27,208 nt of DNA, from contig JBNGIS010033079.1 in NCBI GenBank assembly GCA_049999725.1, positions 1 through 27,208 on the forward strand. Direction: 5' to 3'. The notes below the pieces were generated by a model. It did no database searches and was not told where the DNA came from. It worked only from the letters and a program-made list of their open reading frames with translations. This document shows positions 8,700 to 16,763 of this stretch, one piece after another; the stretch's first letter is position 1; each line of letters opens with the position of its first letter. The position numbers and the translations under genes were made by a program. This DNA is from Haplomitrium mnioides. Its lineage: Eukaryota > Marchantiophyta > Haplomitriopsida > Calobryales.

Positions 8700-8993
8700 G
8701 AATCTTTGATCTTGGAAGACAAAAATTTCATGCAGCAGAATGGTGGCATTCCTAAACCTAGTGGCATTACTGCCACTAAGGAGGAAATGAAAATGAGGAT
8801 CCAGGCAGATCATCATGCTCAGATCTATCTGAGCTTCATGCTCAGATCTGCCTGAACTTGGGAAAGATTCAAGTCCCCCAAGTTATAACCCTCACTACTG
8901 GAAGTGAGGTACAGCCTGAAGAAGGCTTATGAGCAGAGAGGTCGTGCTGACCTGAAGGAGTTTTTTGACTTGTAGGCAGGCTCCAGGAACTCT
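8700..8993 (+). pseudogene. Copia B gag, first part
   Basis: Matches the reverse complement of about 19720-19990 on the other copy, including the segment GGCATTCCTAAACCTA and the GAACTCTAGAAAGCAG region. A small local duplication of ATGCTCAGATCT at 8815-8850 is absent from the other copy. The gag frame is broken by stops and resumes at 10994 after the LINE. Confidence 0.75.
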
Positions 8994-9008
8994 AGAAAGC
9001 AGTATATG
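8994..9008 (+). repeat. Target-site duplication of the LINE (left)
   Basis: AGAAAGCAGTATATG, repeated as AGAAAGCAGTGTATG at 10994-11008 with one mismatch. In the uninterrupted minus-strand Copia B copy (19705-19740) the site occurs once. Confidence 0.88.
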
Positions 9009-9379
9009 AGAGGAATCAGAGCAGGCAAAGTGTTGGGAGCTTCACGAGCAAGTTTTTACGGGATTGGCATTGGGTCCGAAGAAAGTGTTGTTCAAGCTGG
9101 TCTCTGCTGGCAAAAACTTGAAAACATCACGAGTAGTTGGTTCTGCGGGAAGCCTGTCTTGACACCGCTCTTATTCACTTATTATGTCTATGGCAGCTCC
9201 ATGGAGACCTGGATCACGTTCAGGAAAAGAAGTGCTCTCAGAACCTGGCACACCCTATGGCCCTTCAGTACCTGAGGCAGGGGGCAGAGGCGAGGAGGAA
9301 GAATACAATATCTTCACCTCATAAAGTGCTCAGCGTGGACCAGGACTTATGCATGCTCACCACGGCACAGCTAAGATAG

Positions 9380-10597
9380 AGGTTGCTCATTGGCCGTTTC
9401 AGGAGCTTCTTCCCGGGCCTCAACGAGATTTGGACATGGTTCAAAAAAATTTGTGAACAGAAATGCTGGAAGGCCTCAGTGCTCAAGCTCTTAGGCAAAG
9501 GTTTTTTTTGTGGTATCTACAGAAGAAGATGGAGTCAGATCCACGCTTCTTACAGGGGAACCTTTACGGATGAAGAACATGAGATGCATCTTCCACCCTT
9601 GGAGACCTAGGTTTGACCCCTTGACGGAACAAGCCTTGGTTCCTACTTGGATCACCTTGCTGTTTTTTCTGAAGAGCTATGCAATCAGCTGCCAATGATT
9701 GCCAGTCCCTTTGGAAATTGCATTCATGTCCCTCCAGCTCTGGATGGAATGCATGTTAGATTCTGTGTTCAGCTGGACACATCCAAAGGAGTGAGTCCAG
9801 TCTTGGAGTTATTGTGTCCCGAAGGCTCCTACTCCCAGGAGGTGGAATATGATGGAACACCTTTCAGGTGCTTCCTCTGCAGAAGCACTGATCACTTGGT
9901 TGGAGATTGTCCTAAAGGGAACTCCGGCGGTTTTGCCCTGAAAAAGAAGGGGGAAGCCCTCAGGCAGGCCAATAGGGAATCTTTAGGAAACCCGGGTGCT
10001 TCTCCATCGGCTACTCAAGAGTTGTAGAATCAAGAAAGTCAGTCGTCAAAACTTGAGGTGGATAACAGCAATCAGGCAGAAGCAAGTACACCTTCAAAGA
10101 TTGTTGGTAACAATCTAGTACAAGAAGAATCTGAAAGCAGTACCTGCCATGGGAGAAAGGACTCAATCATCCCTAAGTCAGCACAAGACGAGAGGAGAGC
10201 TGTAACCTCTGTGTTAGGTAAAACCCTGGCTGCCTCAAGTATAGACACAAGTGCACCTGCAGCTAGAATTGAGTTGGCTTGTGGTACTGGCAAAAAGATA
10301 GGACTAGAAGGGGCAGCTGAGGTCATCGATAATATGGTTGGTGCGAAGCAAATGCTGGTTGAGACCGAAGTGGTAGCCGAGGAGGAGCTTGCCTCTGACA
10401 TGGGACATAACAAGTGGGAGAAGGTCATCAAGCGCTACAATCGGCGTAACAAGCCAAAGAAAGAATCAATGGCTGCAAAAATTCAGATCACCCGGAGCAG
10501 ATCTCAGGGAATGGCCAGGACCGTGGGATCAGAGAAAATGACAGGACAGATTTCGGCCAGCAAGGTGTACCAAATGTGTCATAAAGTAGACCTCTGA
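9380..10597 (+). pseudogene. LINE ORF1 (DUF4283-like plus CCHC knuckle)
   Basis: Read across frames, the translation runs from LIGRFRSFFPGLNEIWTWFKK through KLLGKGFF and WRPRFDPLTEQALVPTWI to a CCHC knuckle, CFLCRSTDHLVGDC (about 9870-9910). A Lys/Glu-rich C-terminal part runs to 10597. ORF1 proteins bind the element RNA and carry it with the ORF2 enzyme. The frame changes near 9500 and again near 9660, and a stop lies at 10025, so this copy cannot make the full protein. A second copy of the knuckle region is at 21880-22055. Confidence 0.8.
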
Positions 10598-10993
10598 GGG
10601 AAGAAAATTCTGGAGGATGAAGAAGATTGCTTAGAAGTCTGATCGGAGGACGATTCACTGTTGCACAGTGTAATGGCCTCTCGACTTTCAGTGGAACGAT
10701 AATGAAGATAGGGTTATCAACTATTTACTGGAGTTCGTTTGAAGTAGAATTGACTAGTGGTTTATGTTAATTATTTCCTGGATTGATGGCCTGGGGCTAG
10801 TGATGTACCTCAGGAGAGCATGTGATTGATTTTATTGTTAGGTAGCTGTCGCTGGACACCTTTGTGTCCCGACCTGGCTACCTTCGAGGAAGTGGTTTGC
10901 TTTAGTCCAGACTTTGATGTTTTTACTGCTTCGGCGGTTGTTATTGATGTGTGGAAATAAAGTTTTTACTTCCTGTCAAAAAAAATTAAAAAT
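10598..10993 (+). other. LINE 3' UTR and A-rich tail
   Basis: No reading frame of note. It contains AATAAAG at about 10957 shortly before the A-rich tail, which would serve as the polyadenylation signal. Confidence 0.65.
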
Positions 10994-11330
10994 AGAAAGC
11001 AGTGTATGCCACCAGCATGGAGAAGTTTTTCACATATGTAGCAGAATCAAATCAAGCCTCAAAGTCAGCCTGATCACCAAAGATGTCCAGGCAGAAGAAG
11101 GCAGCAGTATGGATTCAGCACTAGTTGCAAAGAAGGGCAAGGTTCCATAAGTGTACATATTGCAAAGGGAGTGGTTGCTTGGAGAACGACTGCTGAGATG
11201 AAGTATGACAAACCTGCTTCAAATAAAAGTCCAAATTCACTAAGCGCTACAAAGGTTCAAACGCCAACAGAGGCAAGGGCAAGACCAAGATGAGTGACAG
11301 ATCGAATGGTGCAAGACAGCTCAGATGATG
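10994..11330 (+). pseudogene. Copia B gag, second part with zinc knuckle
   Basis: Resumes the gag after the LINE. The knuckle at 11152-11193 reads CTYCKGSGCLENDC, with Cys where the usual His stands, and is followed at once by TGA. The minus-strand copy has lost most of the knuckle cysteines. Confidence 0.75.
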
Positions 11331-11375
11331 AGCATGAGCTAGTCACAGCACATTAGTCCCAAGAATCAGAGCAGG

Positions 11376-11660
11376 ACTCTTGAGAGGTGATTGCACTGAA
11401 CAGAGGTGGTACCCAGATTCAGAAGCAACAGTCATGTCTGCAATCATATAAAGTCCAGGAGTAAGACCTGAACCAAATCCAAACCTGGACAAGGACAGCA
11501 TGATTCACCCGAAAGCAAGACTCTTAGAAGTGATTGCAGTGAACAGTGTTGGGACCCAGATTCAGAAGCAACAAGTCATGTTTGTAATCATATTATGAGG
11601 GAGTAAAACTTAGCCCAAATCCAAACCAGGAGGCTCAGGTACTTGGATAAGAACAGCAGC
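11376..11660 (+). pseudogene. Copia B protease region, tandemly duplicated
   Basis: Two direct repeats about 143 bp apart each contain the protease signature: WYPDSEAT at 11407 and WDPDSEATSHV at 11550. In copia proteases this is normally W-x-L-D-S-G-A-T. Both copies have Glu in place of the Gly of the catalytic DSG. The first unit also lacks one base after the motif, shifting its frame. The same arrangement is present in the minus-strand copy at 19110-19345. Confidence 0.75.
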
Positions 11661-11699
11661 ATGATTCACTGCAAAGGGGAGATTCTCATAAGTTACTCT

Positions 11700-11864
11700 A
11701 ATTGCTGAATGTTCTGTATATGGGAAACAGAGCATCAGGATGTACACTGATAAGTCTGGATGCAGGGATCTTTTATGGAGGAATCACCATTTCAGGGGAG
11801 AATGCTGCCATCACAGTAACCCCAGAGGAATCGGACTTACAGTTATGGCACAGAAGGCTAGGAT
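11700..11864 (+). pseudogene. Copia B pre-integrase domain
   Basis: The translation reads LNVLYMGNRASGCTLISLDA, later EESDLQLWHRRLGYL, the GAG-pre-integrase signature (LWHRRLGH in typical elements). The solo LTR interrupts it directly after this motif. Confidence 0.8.
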
Positions 11865-11869
11865 ATTTG
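11865..11869 (+). repeat. Target-site duplication of solo LTR (left)
   Basis: ATTTG, repeated at 12969-12973. The minus-strand Copia B copy reads GGATATTTGTGTGGAGG at the empty site. Confidence 0.85.
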
Positions 11870-11984
11870 TGTTGAAAATATCAAAAACGATTTGATGATA
11901 TTGCAGCAGCGAAAATCCACTTTGGATGAGAGTCGTGAGAAAAGGGAAGAAGGGAAAACGTCAGCTCGCTGAAGGGGTTCGCCT

Positions 11985-12190
11985 GAGAGCAGATTTGCAA
12001 ACTCCTTGCAGACACGAAAACACGAGCTCCGTCCCGACAAGAAACACAAGCTCCTTCTGGACACGAAAACGTGACCTCCTTCCAGACACGAAAACACAAC
12101 TCCACGAGTTGCCTCCTGTGCACGAAATCGCAGCGACCTGCTTTCTGGTGAAATCGCAACTCCCTGCGATTTACAAAACTCACCCTAGGC
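11985..12190. repeat. Imperfect minisatellite in solo LTR
   Basis: A roughly 25-33-bp unit built on CTCCTTCCAGACACGAAAAC repeats several times with variation. It lies on the transcribed side of the TATA box. The other B LTRs carry different arrays at the same place (20400-20850 and 22480-22690). Confidence 0.7.
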
Positions 12191-12238
12191 ACTCGCGACT
12201 CCACCTTTAAGGAAGAAAAACGACTCTCCTGCCCAGAT

Positions 12239-12254
12239 GAGATTCTCCCATGAA
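12239..12254 (+). repeat. Target-site duplication of LINE fragment (left)
   Basis: GAGATTCTCCCATGAA, repeated exactly at 12612-12627, 16 bp. Confidence 0.9.
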
Positions 12255-12611
12255 AGAAAGCTGGATGACACTGGTTGAGTACGGAAAGAAAGCTTGGCGT
12301 GATGCTTGCAGAGACTGGATGAAGGCTCATAATGAAGAGAAGAGAGATAACATTCTTGAAACCTTTGACAGAACCTGGGGTGCCAGGCATCTGCTTTGTA
12401 TTTGTGATGAGACAGTGTTTACTGGAATCTGAATGTTAGTAGTAATATGGATTGAGGGTATAGGGTTACTTTGGTTTACCAGGCTAGATCCTGAAAGGGA
12501 TTGAATGGTTGTTGGTTTTGCCGCTCAGCCTGATTGCTGGCCGCGGGTGTACCTTTGATGTTTGAAAGTAAATAAAGTTGTTTGCTTTCGGTCAAAAAAA
12601 GAAAAACAAAA
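12255..12611 (+). mobile_element. 5'-truncated LINE inserted in the solo LTR
   Basis: A 357-bp insertion with perfect 16-bp target duplications and an A-rich tail (GGTCAAAAAAAGAAAAACAAAA). It holds the end of an ORF2-like frame (12250-12432, including GKKAWRDACRDWMKAHNEEK) and the 3' UTR with AATAAAG. This is the best reference for the LINE 3' ends at 5545, 7339, 14750 and 15195. Confidence 0.9.
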
Positions 12612-12914
12612 GAGATTCTCCCATGAATGCACAAAACGGGTTACAAGTGAAATGTGGTTGCAATGAGGACGTGTTGAGCTCCTCTTCTTCAGATTTATAT
12701 ACACAATACAATACCAGCCTTTGGCTGGATTTCTATGGGTGCCCTTGCTCAAAATCTGTGGGCGCTTGAATCAGTGCAGGTGAAGCAGACTTTGTCCATG
12801 AGTATGGACAAGAGCTGCACATTCAATCTTCATGTAGACCCCTAAGTCTTTTCTGTGTTCTAACTTATCCAAGGGACAAAAAATATTAATTGTCCCTAAA
12901 GAGTCTCCTGGCGC

Positions 12915-12926
12915 TGACACGTGTCA
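12915..12926 (-). promoter_or_regulatory. G-box palindrome in B-type LTR
   Basis: TGACACGTGTCA, a perfect palindrome with a CACGTG core, the site bound by plant bZIP and bHLH factors. It lies near the LTR start and upstream of the TATA box on the minus strand. It is kept at 13573-13584, 21165-21176 and 22971-22982. Confidence 0.6.
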
Positions 12927-12973
12927 CCACCAGGTGCCTCCACATGGCACTATCTCCAATTTCCAACAATTTG

Positions 12974-13127
12974 TGTGCAGGGAAAACAGCATCACCAGCC
13001 AGTGCCCAGGCTAGATATGATCCACTCCAATGTATGTGGACCCTCCTAAAGTCACCTCTGCTGGAGGAGCCAAGTACTTTGTAACATTTATAGATGATAA
13101 AAGCAGGAACCAATCCTGTATGTCATG
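12974..13127 (+). pseudogene. Copia B integrase N-terminal part
   Basis: Continues the domain after the solo LTR. In shifting frames it reads DMIHSNVCGP and GGAKYFVTFIDDKSRN, the first integrase segment (HSDVCGP and YFVTFIDD in typical elements). It is truncated at 13127 by the small LTR-like element. Confidence 0.75.
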
Positions 13128-13457
13128 TTGAGCAATCGAGCTCTGTTAAGTTATCTAGTGAATTTAGACCAGGATAGTCTAAATTCAGATAAGACAAAAT
13201 ACCATTTTGTCCTATCTTCATTTTTGTCGTATTCTATTTTGTCTTCTAGTGTTGACATATATTTTGTCCTGTAGCGCCAGCCCTAATTCGCTGGGCCTAC
13301 TTTTCTGTGTATATAAGGGAGAGAGGGGGCTATTGCCCTTCATTCTGCGCTTCCCTATTGTTGTTGAGGATCTCTCCTGCTCCTCCCCTCTGTATGCTTG
13401 ATGCAGGTGTAATAAAGTGCTGCTAGCACTCTTATATTGGCTCCAGATTGCTCAAAC
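13126..13457 (+). repeat. Small LTR-like element between the duplication units
   Basis: A 332-bp segment with inverted ends TGTTGAGCAATC and GATTGCTCAAAC, a TATA box at 13310-13318 (TATATAAGG) and AATAAA at 13411-13416. This looks like a short LTR, perhaps of a TRIM-type element or a small copia, read on the plus strand. No internal region or clear target duplication is visible; the last base of the expected CA end is missing at the junction. A MITE with 10-bp inverted ends is the alternative. Confidence 0.6.
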
Positions 13458-13823
13458 GAGTATGGACAAGAGCTGCACATTCAATCTTCATCTAGACCCC
13501 TAAGTCTTTTCTGTGTTCTAACTTATCCAAGGGACAAAAAATATTAATTGTCCCTAAAGAGTCTCCTGGCGCTGACACGTGTCACCACCAGGTGCCTCCA
13601 CATGGCACTATCTCCAATTTCCAACAATTTGTGTGCAGGGAAAACAGCACCACCAGCCAGTGCCCAGGCTAGATATGATCCACTCCGATGTATGTGGACT
13701 TGAATTCTATTCTATTCTATTCTATTGTATTCTATTCTATTCTATAGTCACCTCTGCTGGAGGAGTCAAGTACTTTGTAACATTTATAGATTATAAAAGC
13801 AGGAACCAATCCTGTATGTCATG
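13458..13823 (+). repeat. Direct duplication, unit 2
   Basis: Second copy of 12800-13127, with an extra pentamer array at 13700-13745 that replaced a few host bases. Unlike unit 1, the Copia B integrase sequence continues normally past its end, so this is the original junction. Confidence 0.88.
13700..13745 (+). repeat. Tail-only insertion of the SINE-like family
   Basis: TTGAATTCTATTCTATTCTA and further pentamers, absent from unit 1. The leading TTGAATTC is the very 3' end of the SINE-like consensus, so this is an extreme 5' truncation rather than a simple microsatellite expansion. Confidence 0.75.
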
Positions 13824-13930
13824 CAGACCAAGGATAAAGTCCTTGGGAATTTATTGTTAGCCAAGCAACCAATGAGCTCCACATTTCAGTGATCTTTCAG
13901 TCTAAGAAAAAGCATGACTTTTAAATTAGA
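13824..13930 (+). pseudogene. Copia B integrase continuation
   Basis: Reads MQTKDKVLGNLL in one frame and matches the integrase of the minus-strand copy at 18590-18680 (reverse complement). It ends where the reverse SINE-like repeat starts. Confidence 0.65.
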
Positions 13931-13937
13931 GGTTAGA

Positions 13938-14143
13938 GATAGAATAGAATAGAATAGAATAGAATAGAATAGAATAGAATTCAATTAAAGTCCAGAGTCA
14001 GCCCTAGGGCCATAAGGACTGAGAGTACAATGCGCACAAGAGTGCGTAGAGGTGCAAAAACTAAAGTAGTAAGCTAAAAATTGTTTAACTGAAAACAGTT
14101 GAGTGGGGACAAACCCGCTTGTGAGTCATATGCTCACTCTCTC
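13938..14143 (-). repeat. SINE-like repeat, reverse copy 2
   Basis: Starts with the reversed pentamer array (AGAAT)n and reads back to the family start at 14143. Full length, about 205 bp. It abuts the forward copy at 14147 with only GAT between them. Confidence 0.8.
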
Positions 14144-14173
14144 GATGAGAGAGTGAGCATATGACTCACAAGC
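14117..14173. repeat. 27-bp perfect palindrome with 3-bp loop
   Basis: Arms 14117-14143 and 14147-14173 are exact reverse complements around GAT, formed by two SINE-like repeats joined start to start. Allowing one mismatch, pairing extends outwards through the GGTTTGTCCC segment. Such a structure can extrude a cruciform and is often unstable. Confidence 0.95.
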
Positions 14174-14293
14174 AGGTTTGTCCCCTGCTTTCTAATCTGT
14201 TTTCTTCAAACCCTTGTGCACATTGTACTGTTGTTGTGGCCCTATGGCTTGTTCTGGACTTTAATCAAGTTCTATTCTATTCTATTCTATTCC
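14147..14293 (+). repeat. SINE-like repeat, forward copy 3
   Basis: Starts like copy 1, then lacks the TAGCTTACTACT section in the middle, and ends CTGGACTTTAATCAAG plus pentamers. An internally deleted variant of about 147 bp. Confidence 0.8.
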
Positions 14294-14740
14294 CGTGCCA
14301 AAGGCACACTGCTGCTGCTGCCTCACACCCTGCCCAGACCTTTCCCTTCTTGCAAACCAGTTTTCTCCTATTCTCAATGTTCTTGCTAGCATTCTATGGC
14401 TGAGGGAGCCTTCCTGGGTAACTACATGATGCTTGGAACAATAGTGATGTGTGGGCGAGGCCACAGTCGACGCTGATGTGGAGCTTTGAGCTCAACCGGA
14501 TGGATGGATCAATTATTCCAGGCAGGACACCGTAAAATCACAAGCATTGTCATGGTGCTGCAATTAGCTTCCATTCAACTAGCTGTGAGGGTATGCTGCA
14601 CTTGAATCTTGCTGAGCTTTGATGGAGACCACCTTCACCTTAAAAAAAAAGGAAAAGGGGGGGGGGGGGGGGGGGGGGGGAGGTGTGTGTGGTCGGAGAG
14701 CGCAAGGGCTTTCCACCGGTCAAAGACTGAGTGAAAAACA
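14294..14740. other. Unassigned region with G24 run
   Basis: No convincing gene. It contains A9-GG-A4 followed by 24 consecutive G (14657-14680), then a GTGTGTGTGG stretch. Oligo-A followed by LINE sequence suggests debris of non-LTR insertions. Confidence 0.5.
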
Positions 14741-14744
14741 AGCA

Positions 14745-14800
14745 GAGTTCCTTTAATGCTTGAAAGTAAATAAAGTTGTTTGCTTTCGGTCAAAAAAAAA
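14745..14800 (+). mobile_element. Very short LINE 3' end with A tail
   Basis: Matches the last 50 bases of the LINE at 12560-12600 (GCTTGAAAGTAAATAAAGTT through CTTTCGGTC and A9). A possible short duplication, AAAAACAAGCA against AAAAGCAAGCA, flanks it. Confidence 0.7.
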
Positions 14801-14819
14801 GAGAAAAGCAAGCAAGGGA

Positions 14820-15687
14820 AGACTGTTAATCATGAATCAAATCCTTCTGGGATCCATCTGGCACTTTGCGTCTTGCTGGGCAGGTGGGAATTCCCCCCTT
14901 AAAGAAATCAAATAGGTGGTGAGAAATTTTCTCTGGTCAGGAAATGGGGAAACTGCAGAGCTCCGGTGGTGTGGTAAACATGTGTGAAGACGAAGAAAGA
15001 AGGTGGTTTGGGGCGCACAGACATACATGCGCAGATTCAAACCCTGCTGGGGAAGTGAATTATGAAGACGGTTCTGCCAGGGGACTCAACGTGCAAAACG
15101 TTCCTATTGTATAGAGCCGGCCAAGCGAGACCACTCGGTAAGCTCGGTTGGGGTCACTCCCTATTTTGGTCAGTAGCTGACTGCAGATCCTCATTTTTTT
15201 TTTTTGTTTTTTTTGGAGGGAAAGCAAACAACTTTATTTACTTTCAAGCACCAAGGGTACAACGGCGGCCAGCAGATCCTCATGTTGGTCAGACACCTCT
15301 CAGCTGTGGAAGGAGATATGGCAGGCTTGGTTGGTGCTCAAAAGGTTTATCAAACAAAAAGCTGCTGAGTCCTTTGAAGAAGTTTCCAGGATTAACATCT
15401 GGTGGTGTAAACTTTGAGAAAATTCACTCCTGGCTGGAAACAAGAGATGGCCAGGATTGAGATGGTCTCAGGCAGGGATCAACATGATTGGGGACCTATG
15501 GAATCGTCAAACATATGAGTTCCTTGAGCGGAAGGAGGCACAAGGACGCTACAAACTTCACAAAAAGCATGAGCGTAAATGTCAGGACCTGATAACAAAG
15601 ATCCCTGAAAGATGGATATCATGCCTCCTTGAGGGGCCAGGACACATACGAAAAGGAGACTGGACTGGAGTTTTCACGTCTACACAA
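14820..15687 (+). pseudogene. LINE ORF2 C-terminal debris
   Basis: Broken frames contain pieces such as NPSGIHLALCVLLGR, GVTPYFGQ and CLLEGPGHIRKGDWTGVFTST. The last resembles the reverse fragment at 8440-8690. No RT motif is intact. It is interrupted by the LINE tail insertion at 15195-15271. Confidence 0.45.
15195..15271 (-). mobile_element. 77-bp LINE tail insertion (reverse) with 12-bp target duplications
   Basis: Begins with poly(T) and continues with the reverse complement of the LINE 3' end (AAAGCAAACAACTTTATTTA). GCAGATCCTCAT occurs on both sides, at 15183-15194 and 15272-15283. An extremely 5'-truncated target-primed insertion. Confidence 0.9.
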
Positions 15688-15925
15688 TGTTGGAAATGTA
15701 TCTTAGCTACTGTAGATATGTGATCAGGAGTTTTTTCTTCTGATCTATTTCATTTGTATAGTTTCTTTGTTAGCTTATCAGCTAGTTTAGCTAGACTTTA
15801 AATTAGAGACACTTCTGGGGATGCTGACACATGGATGCACCTGATGGTGACATGTGGCAGCACTAGGAGGCTCCTAAGGAAAATAATTCCTTGGCCTCAG
15901 GAGGGAGCGATAATGATGCTCATGC
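15688..15925 (+). repeat. Partial B-type LTR, opposite orientation
   Basis: Starts TGTTGGAAATGTATCTTAGC and contains the conserved block GCACCTGATGGTGACATGTGG, the reverse of the G-box block in the other B LTRs. It breaks off before the TATA region and joins Copia B sequence. A likely 3' LTR remnant of the minus-strand copy. Confidence 0.6.
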
Positions 15926-15934
15926 AGTCGTATG

Positions 15935-16020
15935 CTGATGAAAGGCCAACATTGTGCAGATAGTCGGCTGTGGTTATGGTCTCAGCCAAATGCTGCCCAT
16001 GTTGTCCTCATGATTTGTAG
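15935..16020. repeat. Displaced copy of an integrase segment
   Basis: GGCCAACATTGTGCAGATAG followed by TCGGCTGTGGTTATGGTCTC also occurs at 18343-18390 within the integrase. Here it sits at the far end beside RNase H, which suggests template switching or an internal rearrangement. Confidence 0.65.
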
Positions 16021-16763
16021 TTAGACCACCCTGCTTGTGGCCAACATCTGCCAGGAGCCTTCTGATTCAGATGACCTCCCTGATTGTATGTGTGGGGGGC
16101 ATGTACTCAGCCTCAGTGGAAGTTTGCTTCTATCTGGATCAACCCACTGCTCCTCCACACAAGAGAAAAGTGTATGCAGATGTGGATGATCTATCACCTG
16201 GGTTTCTGCCCAATCTGCATCTTGCATATCCAACTAAGGTTGGATCCCATACTTGCTGCATGTTAACTTTGCAGTCACAGTCCCCTGCAAATACCTCACA
16301 ACTTGTCTGATGGATGTCCAATGCGGGTAACTTAGACTGTGCATGGATTTGCATAGTATTCCAGCAGCATGGGCCAAATGTGGTCTTGTGCATACCTTGC
16401 AGTACATCAGACTCCCTGCAGCGCTTTGTTACCCTGCTCATGTCGCTTTTGTGAGTTCATCTCCTTTGTCAGCTTCAGGCCTTTCTCCAGTAGTATTTCA
16501 ACAGATTTGCAGTCCTCTTTGCCAAACTTGGAAATCACCTTCTTCACATATTGGGACTGGTTCAGGCTTGTTGTCCCAGCCTCTCTGTCTCTGGTCACAT
16601 GTATACCCAATAGGTTCTGCACTTCCCTAAGCCATCATCTCAAAGACTTGACTAGGAGACTTCTTTCTCTTGTCCTTGTCTCAGGATTGGCGCTTAGCAA
16701 TAACAGGTCATCCACGTAGAGTGCAATGATTTTGTGCTCACCTGATTTGATGTAGACACATTC
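16021..16763 (-). pseudogene. Copia B RT C-terminal part and RNase H
   Basis: The minus-strand translation across frames includes the catalytic box ALYVDDLLLLSANP near 16700-16730, then LLGIHVTRDREAG and SLNQSQYVKKVISKFG. A degraded RNase H part follows (the DADWAETQ piece near 16215). Frameshifts separate them. The YVDD box itself is intact. Confidence 0.8.

Larger units (their letters stand above)
9009..10993 (+). mobile_element. ORF1-only LINE (plant L1 type) inserted in Copia B gag
   Basis: A 1985-bp insertion bounded by 15-bp target duplications and ending in an A-rich tail (CTGTCAAAAAAAATTAAAAAT). It contains an ORF1-type region (about 9380-10597) and a 3' UTR, but no endonuclease or RT. 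It is either a deletion derivative or a non-autonomous family relying on another LINE. The 3' UTR ends GGAAATAAAG...CTTCC before the tail, resembling but not equal to the other LINE ends here. Confidence 0.85.
11870..12968 (-). repeat. Solo LTR of Copia B type
   Basis: TG...CA ends (TGTTGAAAATATC to TTTCCAACA) flanked by ATTTG on both sides, with no internal domain: a solo LTR left by LTR-LTR recombination. Orientation is inferred from the TATA box at about 12694-12705 (minus strand TGTGTATATAAATCT). Without the LINE fragment inside, it is about 730 bp. Related LTRs start at 20188, 22347 and 27135; 15688 is the opposite orientation. Confidence 0.88.
12800..13127 (+). repeat. Direct duplication, unit 1
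   Basis: This segment covers the outer end of the solo LTR, its right target duplication and part of the integrase. It is nearly identical to 13458-13823, apart from a few substitutions and a pentamer insertion there. The duplication must be younger than the solo LTR. Confidence 0.88.
8700..13930 (+). mobile_element. Copia B, decayed plus-strand copy
   Basis: Recognised by alignment with the minus-strand copy at 15930-20187. In order: gag (8700-8993 and 10994-11330), zinc knuckle (11152-11193), duplicated protease region (11376-11660), pre-integrase (11700-11864) and integrase N-terminal part (12974-13127, again at 13630-13930). RT and RNase H are absent. It is interrupted by a LINE, a solo LTR and a duplication. 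Many stops and shifts make it non-coding. Its own 5' LTR is not seen. Confidence 0.8.

Noticed and set aside
13126-13457. MITE (DNA transposon) for the 332-bp element
   Set aside because: A TATA box followed by AATAAA and TGTTG...CAA(C) ends fit an LTR better, and no target duplication supports a DNA transposon. Left as an alternative.
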